A DNA stretch of 64,000 bases from assembly GCA_002328835.1 (NCBI GenBank), contig DCWN01000010.1, positions 4,161 through 68,160 on the forward strand, written 5' to 3'. The notes under the pieces were generated by a model. The model was not told the DNA's origin. It did no database searches and was given only the letters and a program-made list of their open reading frames with translations. Of this stretch, positions 26,848 to 37,100 are shown piece after piece. The position numbers were made by a program, and so were the translations under genes. The stretch comes from Acidobacteria bacterium UBA2161. Lineage in GTDB: Bacteria; Acidobacteriota; Vicinamibacteria; Vicinamibacterales; UBA823. The first letter of the stretch is position 1. Every line of letters starts with the position of its first letter.

Positions 26848-28072
26848 AGCCTCGACGGTCGGGCTCGGCAGCAATCAGCGCTTCGATCTCCGAATCACTC
26901 AACACCCGGCTCGCCGATTTGGCGCCCGCGAACACGCGGTCCACCGCTTCATCGGTGACCGGCACGCCGTGCCGCTCGAACCAGAACACGACGTTCGAGC
27001 GGCCCGACATCGGGCCCACGTCGATCGTCTGCTCCCGGCCCACGAGCCGCGCCGGCACGCCTGAGTATACGGCGTCGGCCAGATCCGGATCGGCCTTGTG
27101 CAGCGCCTTGATGACCGCCGCCGCATGGACGCCGGTCGCCGTCCGGTAGGCATCGGCGCCCATGACCGGATAGTTCGGCGGAATCTCGACGTCACACGCG
27201 AGCGCCACCGCTCGGCAGTAGTCGGAGAGCCGCCCGAGGTCGCGGTCGATCCAGCCGAGCAAGACCAGATTCACCAGCAGCAAGTCCATCGGCGTATTGC
27301 CGACGCGTTCCCCGATGCCGAGCGCGGCGGCGTGCACGCGCGTCGCACCGGCTTCCAGAGCGAACAGGCTGTTGCAGACGGCCATGTCCCGGTCACGATG
27401 GCCGTGCCAGTCCACCTCCACCCCATCGCCGCACTCGGCGGCGACGTCGCAGACGAACCGGACGACGGCGCGCGTACCATCTGGTGTGGCGTGCCCAACC
27501 GTGTCGGCGACACAGACCCGCGACGCGCCCGCTCGGATCGCCGTCGCATAGAGCGCGCGAAGCGTCTCGGGATCGGCACGGGTGGTGTCCTCGGTCACGA
27601 ACATGACCGGCAGCCCCTCGCCGACGGCGAACCCGATCGCCTCCTCCGTGTACGCGAGGAGTCGATCGAGCGACCAATCCTCCGTGTAGCGGCGGATCGG
27701 GCTCGACCCGATGAATGTGCAGCACTCGATCGGCAGCCCGACGCGCTGCGAGATCTCTGCGATCGGCTCGATGTCGGCGCGCGTCGTGCGCGCAGGGCAA
27801 TTGGGCCGCACCGACAGCTTGGCGCTGACAATCTCTCGGGCCAGCAGCTCGACGTCGCGCGCGACCAGCGGCCCCGCGCCCGGCAGCCCGAGGGCGACGG
27901 ACTCGATGCCGAGCACGTCGATCAACTGGAGGATCTCGATCTTCTGCTCGATCGAGGGGGTGGTGACCGACGGCGACTGGAGACCGTCACGCAGCGTCTC
28001 GTCGTTCAGCGCGACCCGCGACGGGATCGGCGTGGGGTTCGTTGTGTTCCAGTCGTGAATCAGCCGATGCAT
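26846..28072 (-). CDS. 2-isopropylmalate/homocitrate synthase-like enzyme (DRE-TIM)
   Basis: A 408-residue DRE-TIM metallolyase that adds an acetyl-CoA unit to a 2-oxo acid. NDETLRDGLQSP near 23-34 is the DRE motif and first metal ligand, VDWHGHRDRDMAV carries the HxH metal ligands, and GIGERVGNTPMDLLLV follows. The LeuA C-terminal allosteric domain is absent, so it is shorter than full LeuA (about 500) and not subject to that feedback. Substrate could be 2-oxoisovalerate, oxoglutarate or another keto acid. No leucine or lysine genes are adjacent. Its stop lies in a sequence resembling a transposon end. Confidence 0.8.
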   Translation of the reverse strand: MHRLIHDWNTTNPTPIPSRVALNDETLRDGLQSPSVTTPSIEQKIEILQLIDVLGIESVALGLPGAGPLVARDVELLAREIVSAKLSVRPNCPARTTRADIEPIAEISQRVGLPIECCTFIGSSPIRRYTEDWSLDRLLAYTEEAIGFAVGEGLPVMFVTEDTTRADPETLRALYATAIRAGASRVCVADTVGHATPDGTRAVVRFVCDVAAECGDGVEVDWHGHRDRDMAVCNSLFALEAGATRVHAAALGIGERVGNTPMDLLLVNLVLLGWIDRDLGRLSDYCRAVALACDVEIPPNYPVMGADAYRTATGVHAAAVIKALHKADPDLADAVYSGVPARLVGREQTIDVGPMSGRSNVVFWFERHGVPVTDEAVDRVFAGAKSASRVLSDSEIEALIAAEPDRRG

Positions 28073-28102
28073 ATGGCGCTCGGGGGGGGACGCCGGCCTG
28101 AG

Positions 28103-29719
28103 CTAGCCGTCACCGAGATAGCGAACGACCATGGCGGTGATGTCGTCGTTCTGCTCGGCACCGACCGTGAACTCGCGAACGCTCTCGAACACGGCCTCGA
28201 GCATCGCCTGCGTCGAGGCATCTTGATTGGCGCGAATCGCCTCGAGGATCCGATCGTCGCCGTACTCCTCGCCATCCTTGCTGAGCGCCTCGGACGCCCC
28301 GTCCGTGAACACCACCAGCATGTCATCCGGCTTCAATTGCAGTGTCTCTTGCTCGAACTCGGCGCCGCCGAACAGCCCGACAATCAGGCCACCCGTCTCC
28401 AGCCGACGGACGCCGCTCGGCCCAACGAGAAACGGCGGATTGTGCCCGGCGTTGCAGTAGGTCAGGTGGCCGTCGGGCTGCAGGACGCCGTAGAGCAATG
28501 TCACAAACCGCGCCTCGACCGCGCGCCGGAACAACGCCTGATTCACCCGAGCGATTGCCTCGGCCGGTCCGTCGGCCGTGTAGGCCTGCGTCGAGAACAT
28601 GCCCTGCAGCATGGCGCCCAGCAGCGCCGCCGGCGGCCCCTTGCCAGCCACGTCACCGAGCGCGAACCCGAACGAACCGTCCGGGAAATCGACGTAGTCG
28701 AAGAAGTCGCCGCCGATCGATCGGCAGGCCTCCATGGCCGCCGCGGCCTCGAAGTACTTCGCCGTGGGTGCGGCGCGCGGCAGCAGGGCCTGCTGGATCT
28801 CGGCCGCGATGCGCATCTCCTGATCGAGCTTCGCTTTCTCGAGCGTCGTGCGGTACAGCCTGGCGTTCTCGATCGCCACGGCGGCCTCGGTCGCCAAGGT
28901 ATCCAGCGCCTGCAACGTCGAGGTCGACGTCAGTGTGCCCTTTTCACGCGAGTCGAGGTAGAGGACCCCTATCCGCCGCTGTTCCTCGAGCGAATGCGCC
29001 TCATCCACGTAGCGCACCAGCTTGAGCGGGACACAGAGCACGTTGCGGATCCCGAGCGCGACCGTGCCCATGTGCACGTTGGCCAGGTCGCCGTCCATCA
29101 GGTCAGCCTCGACCCGGGGTTCGCCCGTCTCGAAGACCTCTTCGGGAATCTTCCGGCTGGTCTCGAACTTCGACCCAGCCAGGGCGGCCCGGTCCTGCCC
29201 GCGACCGAGCTTGAACTCGAGCTGGCCTTCGTCGTTGGCCAGCATGATGAAGCCCCGCTCGGCGCTGCTGACGGTGATCGCCGAGTCCATCACCATCGAG
29301 AGGACATCGTCCAACACGCGGCCAGAACCGAGCGCGTGAAGACCTTCGAGCAACGCCGCGATATGGCGGAGGTCCGTGACCGCCGTCGTCGTATTGCGGT
29401 CGGGTCCCGTCTCGGCATCCTGCACCAGGAAGACGATCTCGGCGCCACCGCCGCGCCCGAGGCGAATCTGATCGCCGTGCTCCAGTGCGTGGTTTTCGGC
29501 AACGTCGTCGTCGTTGACGTAGGTGCCGTAACGCGACTCGCAATCCTTCACGAAGAAGGCGTCGTCCTTGCGCACGATGACGGTGTGGTCACGCGACACC
29601 TCCGATCCCTGCAGGCGCAGGTCGTTGGTGTCTCGCCGGCCGAGCGAGAACTCCGCCTTGTCGATCGGGACGATCCGCCGCCCGAGCGCGTCAGTGACCT
29701 CGAGCCGCGCGTCAGCCAT
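28103..29719 (-). CDS. FHA-GAF-PP2C (SpoIIE-type) signalling phosphatase
   Basis: A 538-residue cytoplasmic signalling protein. Residues 1-95 are an FHA domain (FSLGRRDTNDLRLQGSEVSRDH, SRYGTYVND), which binds phosphothreonine. Residues 120-290 are a GAF domain. Residues 310-535 are a PP2C/SpoIIE phosphatase with metal ligands in SIGGDFFDYV, FALGDVAGKGPPAALL, FTDGASEA and QNDDITAMVVRY. It probably reverses Ser/Thr phosphorylation, for example of an anti-anti-sigma factor, in response to a GAF ligand. No partner kinase or STAS protein is next to it. It lies 30 bases upstream of the DRE-TIM gene. Confidence 0.9.
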   Translation of the reverse strand: MADARLEVTDALGRRIVPIDKAEFSLGRRDTNDLRLQGSEVSRDHTVIVRKDDAFFVKDCESRYGTYVNDDDVAENHALEHGDQIRLGRGGGAEIVFLVQDAETGPDRNTTTAVTDLRHIAALLEGLHALGSGRVLDDVLSMVMDSAITVSSAERGFIMLANDEGQLEFKLGRGQDRAALAGSKFETSRKIPEEVFETGEPRVEADLMDGDLANVHMGTVALGIRNVLCVPLKLVRYVDEAHSLEEQRRIGVLYLDSREKGTLTSTSTLQALDTLATEAAVAIENARLYRTTLEKAKLDQEMRIAAEIQQALLPRAAPTAKYFEAAAAMEACRSIGGDFFDYVDFPDGSFGFALGDVAGKGPPAALLGAMLQGMFSTQAYTADGPAEAIARVNQALFRRAVEARFVTLLYGVLQPDGHLTYCNAGHNPPFLVGPSGVRRLETGGLIVGLFGGAEFEQETLQLKPDDMLVVFTDGASEALSKDGEEYGDDRILEAIRANQDASTQAMLEAVFESVREFTVGAEQNDDITAMVVRYLGDG

Positions 29720-29755
29720 CGATCGCCGTCCACTGAGTCATCGGAAGCGTCATGT

Positions 29756-29915
29756 TAACCCCAGAACTCACCTGTGTCGACACGTCTGGCTGGTTCTGCT
29801 CGACGAGGGCGGCGTTGCTCCTCAGTCATTTGGGCCCACCAAACTCCCTCGTCGCGCCTTGCCCTCGCCGTCCAGCCCTGCGCCAGCCATGCTCAACACA
29901 GGTGAGGTCTGGGGT
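29756..29915. mobile_element. MITE-like element with 21-bp terminal inverted repeats
   Basis: A 160-base non-coding unit. Its ends, 29756-29776 (AACCCCAGAACTCACCTGTG-t) and 29895-29915, are inverted copies matching at 20 of 21 positions. Inside, GACGAGGG (29801-29808) pairs with CCCTCGTC (29845-29852) and TTTGG/CCAAA pairs at the centre, so the unit folds into one long interrupted hairpin. It has no coding capacity. I found no target-site duplication. It occupies most of the gap between the phosphatase gene and the zinc-ribbon gene. Confidence 0.6.
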
Positions 29916-29964
29916 TGGCGTATCGCCCGCGGCAGCGGCAATCGGCCGCGCGGTTATCGCCGCT

Positions 29965-30246
29965 TCAGCGCCGAATCAGACCAAAGACCAGCCCTGCCAG
30001 CGCCAATCCCACAACGGCCCAGGCCGCCGGGTGAGGTGCTCCGGGCGTCAGCCATCCGCCAAGGTAGGCACCGGCACTCGCCAGCCCGGTCGCGCTCACA
30101 ACCGCCAACGCCCACCGGCGGCGTCGTGGTGCCGGCGGCCGCCTGACCGCTTGCTCCGTCGCCGCGCCGCACCGGAAACAGATGAGCGCCCGCTCAGCGA
30201 TCTCCGTACCACACGCTGCGCAGATCATCCGCGGCGCTCCTGCCAT
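29965..30246 (-). CDS. Small zinc-ribbon membrane protein
   Basis: A 93-residue protein. ICAACGTEIAERALICFRCG near residues 8-27 is a double CxxC zinc ribbon. It is followed by an Arg/Pro-rich linker (RRPPAPRRRRW) and two hydrophobic helices (about 46-65 and 73-90), ending RR. The layout fits a small inner-membrane protein with a cytosolic zinc finger. An internal Met at residue 7 (30228) is an alternative start. It is divergent from the rhomboid gene; function unknown. Confidence 0.6.
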   Translation of the reverse strand: MAGAPRMICAACGTEIAERALICFRCGAATEQAVRRPPAPRRRRWALAVVSATGLASAGAYLGGWLTPGAPHPAAWAVVGLALAGLVFGLIRR

Positions 30247-30266
30247 GGATCGGCAATTCCCTCCGC

Positions 30267-30272
30267 TATACT
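30267..30272 (+). promoter_or_regulatory. -10-like box 6 nt before rhomboid start
   Basis: TATACT ends 6 nt before ATG 30279, placing the expected transcription start on the A of the ATG. No ribosome site is present, so the mRNA may be leaderless. Confidence 0.4.
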
Positions 30273-30278
30273 CGGGTG

Positions 30279-30932
30279 ATGATCCCGTTGCGGGACGTCA
30301 TTCCATCGCGCACGACGCCGTTCGTCACGATGCTCCTGATCGGGCTGAACGCCGCAGTCTTCGCCTACCAAGTCTCGCTCGCCCCTGGTGAGCAGGAAGC
30401 CTTCATCCGGTTCTTCGGCTTGACCCCAGCCTCGTTCCAAACCGCGACGCTCGTAACGTCGATGTTCATGCACGGCGGCTGGCTGCACTTCCTGGGCAAC
30501 ATGCTCTATCTGTGGATCTTCGGCGACAACGTCGAGGATCGGATCGGCCATGGGCGCTACCTGGTCTTCTACCTGATGTGCGGCATCGCCGCGTCCCTGG
30601 TGCAGGCGTGGACGGCGCCGGACTCGGCGATCCCGATGGTGGGCGCCAGCGGAGCCATCGCCGGCGTGATGGGCGCGTACTTCGTCCTGTTCCCCCGGTC
30701 ACGCGTCCTCACACTCATTCCGCTCATCATCATCTGGGACGTCATCGAACTGCCGGCGATCTTCTTCCTCGGGATCTGGTTCCTGATGCAGCTGGTCAGC
30801 GGCCTGGGATCGTTCGCGCCGACAGGCGGTGGCATCGCCTTCTGGGCCCACGTGGCCGGCTTCGTCGCGGGCGGCGCCTCGATCTTCTTCTTTCGGCGGC
30901 CGGAGCGCCAGCGCGTCGAGTGGTGGGGCTAG
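30279..30932 (+). CDS. Rhomboid-family intramembrane serine protease
   Basis: A 217-residue protein with six or seven membrane helices. Rhomboid marks are in order: MFMHGGWLHFLGNMLYLWIFGDNVED (first and second helices with the HxxxN-type loop), GASGAIAGVMGAY near 125 with the catalytic Ser of GxSG, and AHVAGFVAGG near 190 with the catalytic His. It cleaves membrane helices of unknown targets. I prefer ATG 30279 to the GTG one codon earlier because of the candidate -10 box. It ends 14 bases from the convergent caspase-like gene. Confidence 0.92.
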   Translation: MIPLRDVIPSRTTPFVTMLLIGLNAAVFAYQVSLAPGEQEAFIRFFGLTPASFQTATLVTSMFMHGGWLHFLGNMLYLWIFGDNVEDRIGHGRYLVFYLMCGIAASLVQAWTAPDSAIPMVGASGAIAGVMGAYFVLFPRSRVLTLIPLIIIWDVIELPAIFFLGIWFLMQLVSGLGSFAPTGGGIAFWAHVAGFVAGGASIFFFRRPERQRVEWWG

Positions 30933-30946
30933 CTGCTAGCCGCCGA

Positions 30947-31915
30947 TCACGAGCCGCTGCGGATTTCGCGCGAGACGCGCGCCAGTTCCAGCAGAAGCCG
31001 TTCCAGCTCGGCGGCGTAGGCAGCGTCGGTCAGCTGGTCTCGCCTGACCTTCAACTCGTCGATCGCGCGCTCGAGATCGAGTCGCCGATCGAGCAGTTCG
31101 GCCAGCGCCGGATCGGTGGTCCGCACCGCCTCTTCCGACCGGTCCAGGAACACGCGGCGCGCGGTGGTCCCGTCGATGCCGGGCGCGCCCGCTTCCTTGC
31201 CCACGCCGTCTCCGGAGTCGTCGAGCACCGGTCGCTCCGTCGACAAGCGGCCCTGCTGCTCGTACCACCGCTTCACCTCCATGCTGGCGCCGGTAAACGC
31301 TTCCCAGATCGACACGCGCCCGTCCTTGTCGAAATCGCTCCGCTCGACCTTGAACGCATCGACGAAGAATGCCGGAAACCGCGTCTCGTACCGTTGCTCC
31401 GGGCTGTCCGTCGCGGTGATGATGATCCGCTCCTGACCGGCCAGCTGCGCCATGAACGGGAAACTCGCCGAGGAGGTGTTCACGAACACGAGCCGACCGG
31501 AGAGCCGATCCAGCAGGCCGCGCCACTCGCTGGCGTCGAGATCAGGTCCGACGAGGTTGAACTTGGCGTCGGTGCCATCGAATGTCCCGTGACCGATGAG
31601 CACCACGAGCAAGGTCGCGTTCTCACTGAGGCGCTCGGCCAGCGTGTCGATCGCCGTCCTGACGCCTTCACGGGAGGCCCGGCCCACCCCGGGGCCCGGC
31701 GTCTCGGCGAGGACGAACAGATGCTCATCCTGGAAGCGAAGGTCGCCGCGAAGCGATGCGACCAGCGCCCCGCGCCAGGCGTCGTACCGTTCGGCGTAGG
31801 GCGCGCCGCCGGACGCCCCAGACACGATCAGGGCGAACCGCTCCTGCGCCGCCACAGACGTTGCGGTCGCCAAGCCGATGACGCACGCGAGGCCGGCCAC
31901 CAGTCGCCGGGTCAT
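30947..31915 (-). CDS. Secreted caspase/legumain-fold protein lacking the catalytic Cys
   Basis: A 322-residue protein from ATG 31915, whose ATGA overlaps the stop of the VWA gene. After a signal peptide ending near SVAAQ it shows a C13/C14-like fold: RFALIVSGASGG, LLVVLIGHGTFDG (the catalytic His) and LVFVNTSSASFPF where the Cys should be. It continues IITATDSPEQRYETRFPAFFVDAF, then DFDKDGRVSIWEAF and DDSGDG, both EF-hand-like, and a C-terminal coiled coil. The missing Cys suggests a pseudo-peptidase or a Ser-based variant. It is the last gene of the MoxR operon. Confidence 0.7.
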   Translation of the reverse strand: MTRRLVAGLACVIGLATATSVAAQERFALIVSGASGGAPYAERYDAWRGALVASLRGDLRFQDEHLFVLAETPGPGVGRASREGVRTAIDTLAERLSENATLLVVLIGHGTFDGTDAKFNLVGPDLDASEWRGLLDRLSGRLVFVNTSSASFPFMAQLAGQERIIITATDSPEQRYETRFPAFFVDAFKVERSDFDKDGRVSIWEAFTGASMEVKRWYEQQGRLSTERPVLDDSGDGVGKEAGAPGIDGTTARRVFLDRSEEAVRTTDPALAELLDRRLDLERAIDELKVRRDQLTDAAYAAELERLLLELARVSREIRSGS

Positions 31916-34134
31916 CGTAGTCCCCACTGGCGCCTGACGATCCACTCGGTCGACGGCAGTAGCACGAGCAGGGCGAACACCCAGACGTTGTGCCAGAGGT
32001 CGTGGCGCACCGGCGGCGCCGGATCGGCCGAGCGATCGCGAAGCTGCCGAGGCAAATCGCCCAGCGCCTCGGGTGACACGACCGCCCCACCCGTCGCCTC
32101 GGCCAGCCGAGCGAGCGCGTCGCCGTGGAGCCGCGGATCGGTCAACTCGCGATCGGCGCCGCCCACCAGCACCCAGCCGTCAGCGTCGCCGAGGTTGATC
32201 GCAGCCTGATCGGCCGTGGCGTCGATCTGGTAGACGCCCTTCTGGGTCGGCGTGAACTCCGTGACGTAGCGGCCTGCGGTCGCGTCGGCCAGCGCCGGCC
32301 GCAACTCCTGCAGCGCTCCAGCCGGATCGACGACGCGCACCGTCACCGAGGCGTCCGCCACAGCCGTGTACGTCGAATCCCGGCTCGTCACCTCCAGCCG
32401 AACGGTCTCGCCAGGCACCCGGCCGCCCGCGATCGCGAGCGTCACCGGGCCTGGGGTGCCGTCGGTCAGCCAGCGCGCCGATTGCCGCCAGAACGTGTCG
32501 TACGTGTCGTCGTCCGACGGCAAGAGCATCTTCCAGCGCCACGAGGCTTCCCCGGTGAACACCATCGCACGGCCGCGGCCGTACCGGTGGACCGCCACCA
32601 GCGGATGCAATCCGCCGCCCGCCCCCACGGTGTGGGCGAGGACCGAGGCGCCGGGCTTCGGATCGCCGAGCGCCGCGACGCCGGCCAGCGGCGGCGCCGC
32701 GTCCCATCGCGCCCGCGTCGCCGCTGGCGTCGCCCCCAGACGCATCAGCCCGTGGTGGGCGCCGTCCTCGGTGAGGCTCACGGTGTTGGGCACGCGGGTG
32801 GCGGGTGGCGCGATCTGCGCGGTGCGGCCGGACGCGTGCAGCGGCAGGACCTCCTCGAGCGGCGTGGCCGCGAACCCTCGGCCCGAAAAGGTCTGCGCGC
32901 CCAGCACGAGCAACCCGCCGCCGCGGGTCGATACGAAGTCGGCCGTCATGTCGAGTTGATCGGGCGTGAAGAACTCTGCCGGCACGTTGGCCAGGACGAC
33001 CGCGTCGTAGGCGAACAGCGCGGGACGATGCTGCGGGTACCCCGCGGCGAGGGCCGGCGTCCGGTCCGGGTGACCCTGAATGTAGAACGTGTCCTGTCCC
33101 CGCTCGTTCGCACCCTTGCGCACGACCGAGTCGAGTTCGATCGCTTCGTCCTGCAACCACGCCCGCTTCAGGAAGCTGTGCTCGTAGCCCGGCGCACCTT
33201 CCACGAGCAGGATCCGGCGCGGACGCCCCGGCGGCGGCACCAGCACGCGCTGCGCGTTGTTGCCGCCCGTCAACTCCGAGCCGGCCTCCGCGACCTCCAC
33301 CGTGTAGAGGGTCGCCACGTCGGGCTTCGGTGAGACACGGAAGGCGATCGGCATCGGCGCGCCCGTGGCGGTCGGCGTCATCCGGTCGACCTGGACGAGG
33401 CGGCCGTCTTCGAGCAGCCGCACCTCGACCGGCTCATCATCGAACCCATGGCTGGCGATCGACGCGCGGAGGTCGATCGCGGAGTTGGCGAGGATCGGCG
33501 CCCCGACCGTGACGTCGAGCACCTCCCGGTCGCGCGCGATCATCGGACGCCCGACGCCAACGGCGAAGACCGGCGGATCTCCGTCTTCAGGCTGCACCGA
33601 CGGGTCGCCGCCCGACTCCCCACCATCCGACACGACGACGACGCCGGCGATCGATCGCCCGCGATAGCGTTCCCGGATCGCGCGCAGCGCCCCACCAAGA
33701 TCGCTCCGGCGGCCATCGGCCCGGAGGTTGGCGGGATCGACCGGCGCCAGCGATTCGCCAAAGCCCAGCACCTCGACGTCGAAGGCCGCGGCGACGGCGG
33801 GCGCCAGATTCTCGACGATCCGCGCGGCTTCGTCGATCCTCGGCCGATTCCCGGCACCAACGCCAACATCGTTCAGACGCATGCTCCGCGACACGTCGAC
33901 CAGGATCGGGACGATCGCGTCGCGGCGGTCATCCGACGGCTCGAGAAGCACCGGGCGCTGCAGAATCACAATGAGCAGGAAGAGCAGGCTCAGCCTGCAG
34001 CCCGCCAGGACGAGACGCACCCGCGACGACATCGGCACGACCGGTCGCGCGTAGGCCCGCGCGGTCACGCCGATCGCCCCGGCCGCAAGGATCGCCAGCG
34101 CCCACCAGGGCATCAGCGCGTCGAACGCCATCAT
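31912..34134 (-). CDS. Membrane-anchored VWA / glutamine-amidotransferase-like protein
   Basis: A 740-residue protein with two N-terminal helices (about 10-25 and 45-63) and one near the C-terminus. A von Willebrand A domain follows the second helix; its MIDAS motif is VDVSRSM near 88, with SDGGESGGD further on. The central part (VLLVEGAPGYEHSFLKRAWLQD to VLANVPAEFF and LGAQTFSG) is the class I glutamine-amidotransferase-like domain common in this protein type, without a catalytic Cys that I can identify. It lies 11 bases after DUF4175. It probably works with the BatA-like protein in a MoxR-chaperoned surface complex. Confidence 0.8.
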   Translation of the reverse strand: MMAFDALMPWWALAILAAGAIGVTARAYARPVVPMSSRVRLVLAGCRLSLLFLLIVILQRPVLLEPSDDRRDAIVPILVDVSRSMRLNDVGVGAGNRPRIDEAARIVENLAPAVAAAFDVEVLGFGESLAPVDPANLRADGRRSDLGGALRAIRERYRGRSIAGVVVVSDGGESGGDPSVQPEDGDPPVFAVGVGRPMIARDREVLDVTVGAPILANSAIDLRASIASHGFDDEPVEVRLLEDGRLVQVDRMTPTATGAPMPIAFRVSPKPDVATLYTVEVAEAGSELTGGNNAQRVLVPPPGRPRRILLVEGAPGYEHSFLKRAWLQDEAIELDSVVRKGANERGQDTFYIQGHPDRTPALAAGYPQHRPALFAYDAVVLANVPAEFFTPDQLDMTADFVSTRGGGLLVLGAQTFSGRGFAATPLEEVLPLHASGRTAQIAPPATRVPNTVSLTEDGAHHGLMRLGATPAATRARWDAAPPLAGVAALGDPKPGASVLAHTVGAGGGLHPLVAVHRYGRGRAMVFTGEASWRWKMLLPSDDDTYDTFWRQSARWLTDGTPGPVTLAIAGGRVPGETVRLEVTSRDSTYTAVADASVTVRVVDPAGALQELRPALADATAGRYVTEFTPTQKGVYQIDATADQAAINLGDADGWVLVGGADRELTDPRLHGDALARLAEATGGAVVSPEALGDLPRQLRDRSADPAPPVRHDLWHNVWVFALLVLLPSTEWIVRRQWGLR

Positions 34135-34145
34135 CGTCGCGGCGG

Positions 34146-37100
34146 CTACCGCCGCCTCCCGGCCGCGGCCAACGCCTCGTAGTAGGCCTCGACCAGGGCG
34201 CGGTAGCTCTCGGGCACCCGCTCGTCGGCGCCGCTGCTCAACCGGCCGCGCAGCTCCTCGATCGACAGCTGCCGCGACCGAGTCGCGGCGTAGCGCTCGA
34301 GCGCATCGTCAACGTCACGCCGCAGTTCGTCCCAGCGCTCGAAGTCCTGCTTGAAGGCCTCGGTGCCAGGCGCCGAACGCGTGTACTGCCCGGCGGCCGC
34401 GGCGAGCCGGCCCCCGAGCGACGGGTCGTCGCGGCGAAGATCGGCCAGCAGTTCCTCGGCCCCGCGCAACTCGTCCTCGTAGGCCGCTTCGAGGCTCGCC
34501 AGGTCGCCCGACGGCTCGCCCGGTGCGGCAGCCTGGCCCTCGGCCTCAATCTGACGTTCCAGGTCGGCGAGCCGTTCCCGCAACGCCTGCGCCGACTCCA
34601 GTTCCTCCGAGAGGCGTCGCGCGTCAGCCGTCTCCCCCCCCGGCACCTGCCCGAGGCGCTCGGCCGTTTGCGACAGCGCGTCGGCCAGCGCCCGTTCGGA
34701 CTCGGCGAGATCTCGGCCGGCCTCCGCGGCATCCTCGGCATCCTCGGCATCGGGCGCGCCGCGCAGCGTCTCGGCCGATTCGCGGAGCCGCTCGGCGATC
34801 CGTTCCACCGCCAATGCCTCGGCCGCCTCGTCCAGCGCGGCCCTCCGCTCGACATCGTCGTCGGCCCGCGCCAGCATCTCCGCATCGGCCTGCAGCTCGT
34901 CGACGCGGTCGGCCATCCCGAGCTGCTCGTCGGCCAGACGCGCGCGCGGATTGCGCGCGGCCTGGCCGACCCCGAGTTGTTCCGCTTCGCCCGCAATTCG
35001 GGCCTGGGCATCGGCCAGCTGCCGCGCCTCCAGTTCCAGCTCGCTCAGGGCGCGACGACGCTCGTCCGGATCGAGCGCGCGAAGCTCCTGCTCGAGCGAG
35101 CGGAGGCTCTCGAGCGCCTGCTGTCCCTGGGCCGCCGCGCTCTCCAGGTCCTGGCGACGCAACTCACTGGTCGCGCCGCGCATCGCTTCCGACACGCCGC
35201 GCATCTGTTCGCTGCCCGCGCGCGCCGTCTGCTCAGCCGTCTGCCCGCCAGGCCGCTGACCCGAGGCCTCGCCCAGCTGATCGAGCGTGCGCGCCAACTC
35301 CTCCGCCTCGCGCCGAAGCTCGGTCTGCTCGAGGGTCAAGCGAGCCAACTGGCGTTCCAGTTCCTCGGGATCCAGCTCGGCACGGCGGCGCTCGAGGTCT
35401 CGCTGGCGCCGCGCGAGATCGTCCTGCCGGCGGGCCAGTTCCCTGACCCGCGCCAACGCTTCGCTCTCGGGCGTGTCCTGCCGCGCCGACGCACGCGTCT
35501 CGTAGTTGGTCTGCTGCAGGCGGCGCAACTCCTGATCGAACAGGGCCGAGAGGTCCTGGCCGGCACGGCCCTGCCCGCCGCCGGTCGCCGACTGCTGCCG
35601 CGCCACCTCGCGGCGTCGAACCTCGGCCTGCGCGCGCAGCAACTGGTTGAGGGCCGTCATCTCGTGCGGCAAGGCCGCCTCGGTCTGCACCCCGTCGAGT
35701 TCCGCCTCGGCGTCGCCCATGGCCAGCACCGCCAGCGCCAGCGGATCGCCATCGGCCGCCGCCCCCGATGGCGGGCCGCCGCCCGGAGATCCGCCGCTGA
35801 ATTCCTCGAGCGCCTGCTGCGTCCGGAGCTTCAACTCGCCCTGCGCGCGTGCCACCGTGCGCACGTCGTCGTCGGCCGACATGTCATCGGGCCGTCGATC
35901 GAGCTTCCAGGTGGCGACGATGATCGCCCGCTGAGCCGCGGTGAGATCCGCCAGACCGGTGCCGCCGTCGCCGTTCTGCGACTGGCTCTGTGCCTCGACG
36001 AACTCCTGCTCGAACGGAGTGACGTCGAGAAAATAGATGTCGCTCCGCGCCTCGGTGGACGCCTTCGCCCGATTCACGTCGATCGCGCGCGCGTAGTAGG
36101 TGACGAAGTCCCCTGGAACGACGTCGAGATCCTCGACGTAGAGCGTGTGCGTGCCGGCGCGGGTGGACAGGCCGGTCGACCCCGGGAACGGCACGGCCTG
36201 TTCCTCGCCGCCGCGCACCGCGTAGACGATCTCGAAGCGCTCGAGGCCGTAGTCGTCGTCCGCCCGCGCCTCGATCGTCACCTCCTCGAGCGGCGTGACC
36301 ACGCGGTCGCCCTCGGGCCTGAGAATGCGCACGTCGGGCGGGCGATCGTCGATGGCCCGGATGAAGTACTGCACCTCTCCGGGGTTGCTCAGCCCATCGT
36401 GGTCGGACAGTTCGAGGCGATACGCGTCATCGGAGGTCACCTCGAACCGGGCGGTCAAGGTCACCTCGTCGTCCCTCGGGGCCAGGGGCACACGGCTGCC
36501 GCCGCCCAAGACCATCGCCCCTGCCTCGACCGGCTTGTCCGCGTGCACGGTCAGCGTAACCGCCGTGCCCGCCGGAGCATAGATATCGCCGCCATCGACC
36601 TCGACGCGCCGCTCCAACCCGGTGAACGCCGGGTAGTCGTACTCGACATCGATCCGGGCGACACCGGGCAAGAACATCGCGACGACGTCGTAGATCTCGG
36701 AGCGGGCGCTCGCCGCCGCCACGCGGTACCTGAAGCTGTCGCCCACCGAGGCGAACTCGAACTGGAAGCCCTCACCGACCGGCACCATTTCGACGTCCTG
36801 CCAGCCGTCGTCGGCCTCGACCTGCAGCAGGGCCTGCGTCCGACCGGACGCGTCGGCGACGCCGAAGACCTCGGCCCGGATGCGCAGTGGCTGCCCTGCC
36901 ATGATCCGCGCATCCCCTGGCGACACCTCGAGGCGGACGCTGTCGGGAAACGCATAGAGCCACGCGGCGCCGACGGCCCGACGCGCCGGATCGGCCGCCA
37001 CGCCCAGGACGACGGCGAGGGCGATGCCCGTCGCCGATCCAAGGCCGACCGCGCGTGTGATCTGCGCGCGGGCAATGACGCGATCGAGATCGATCCCGCC

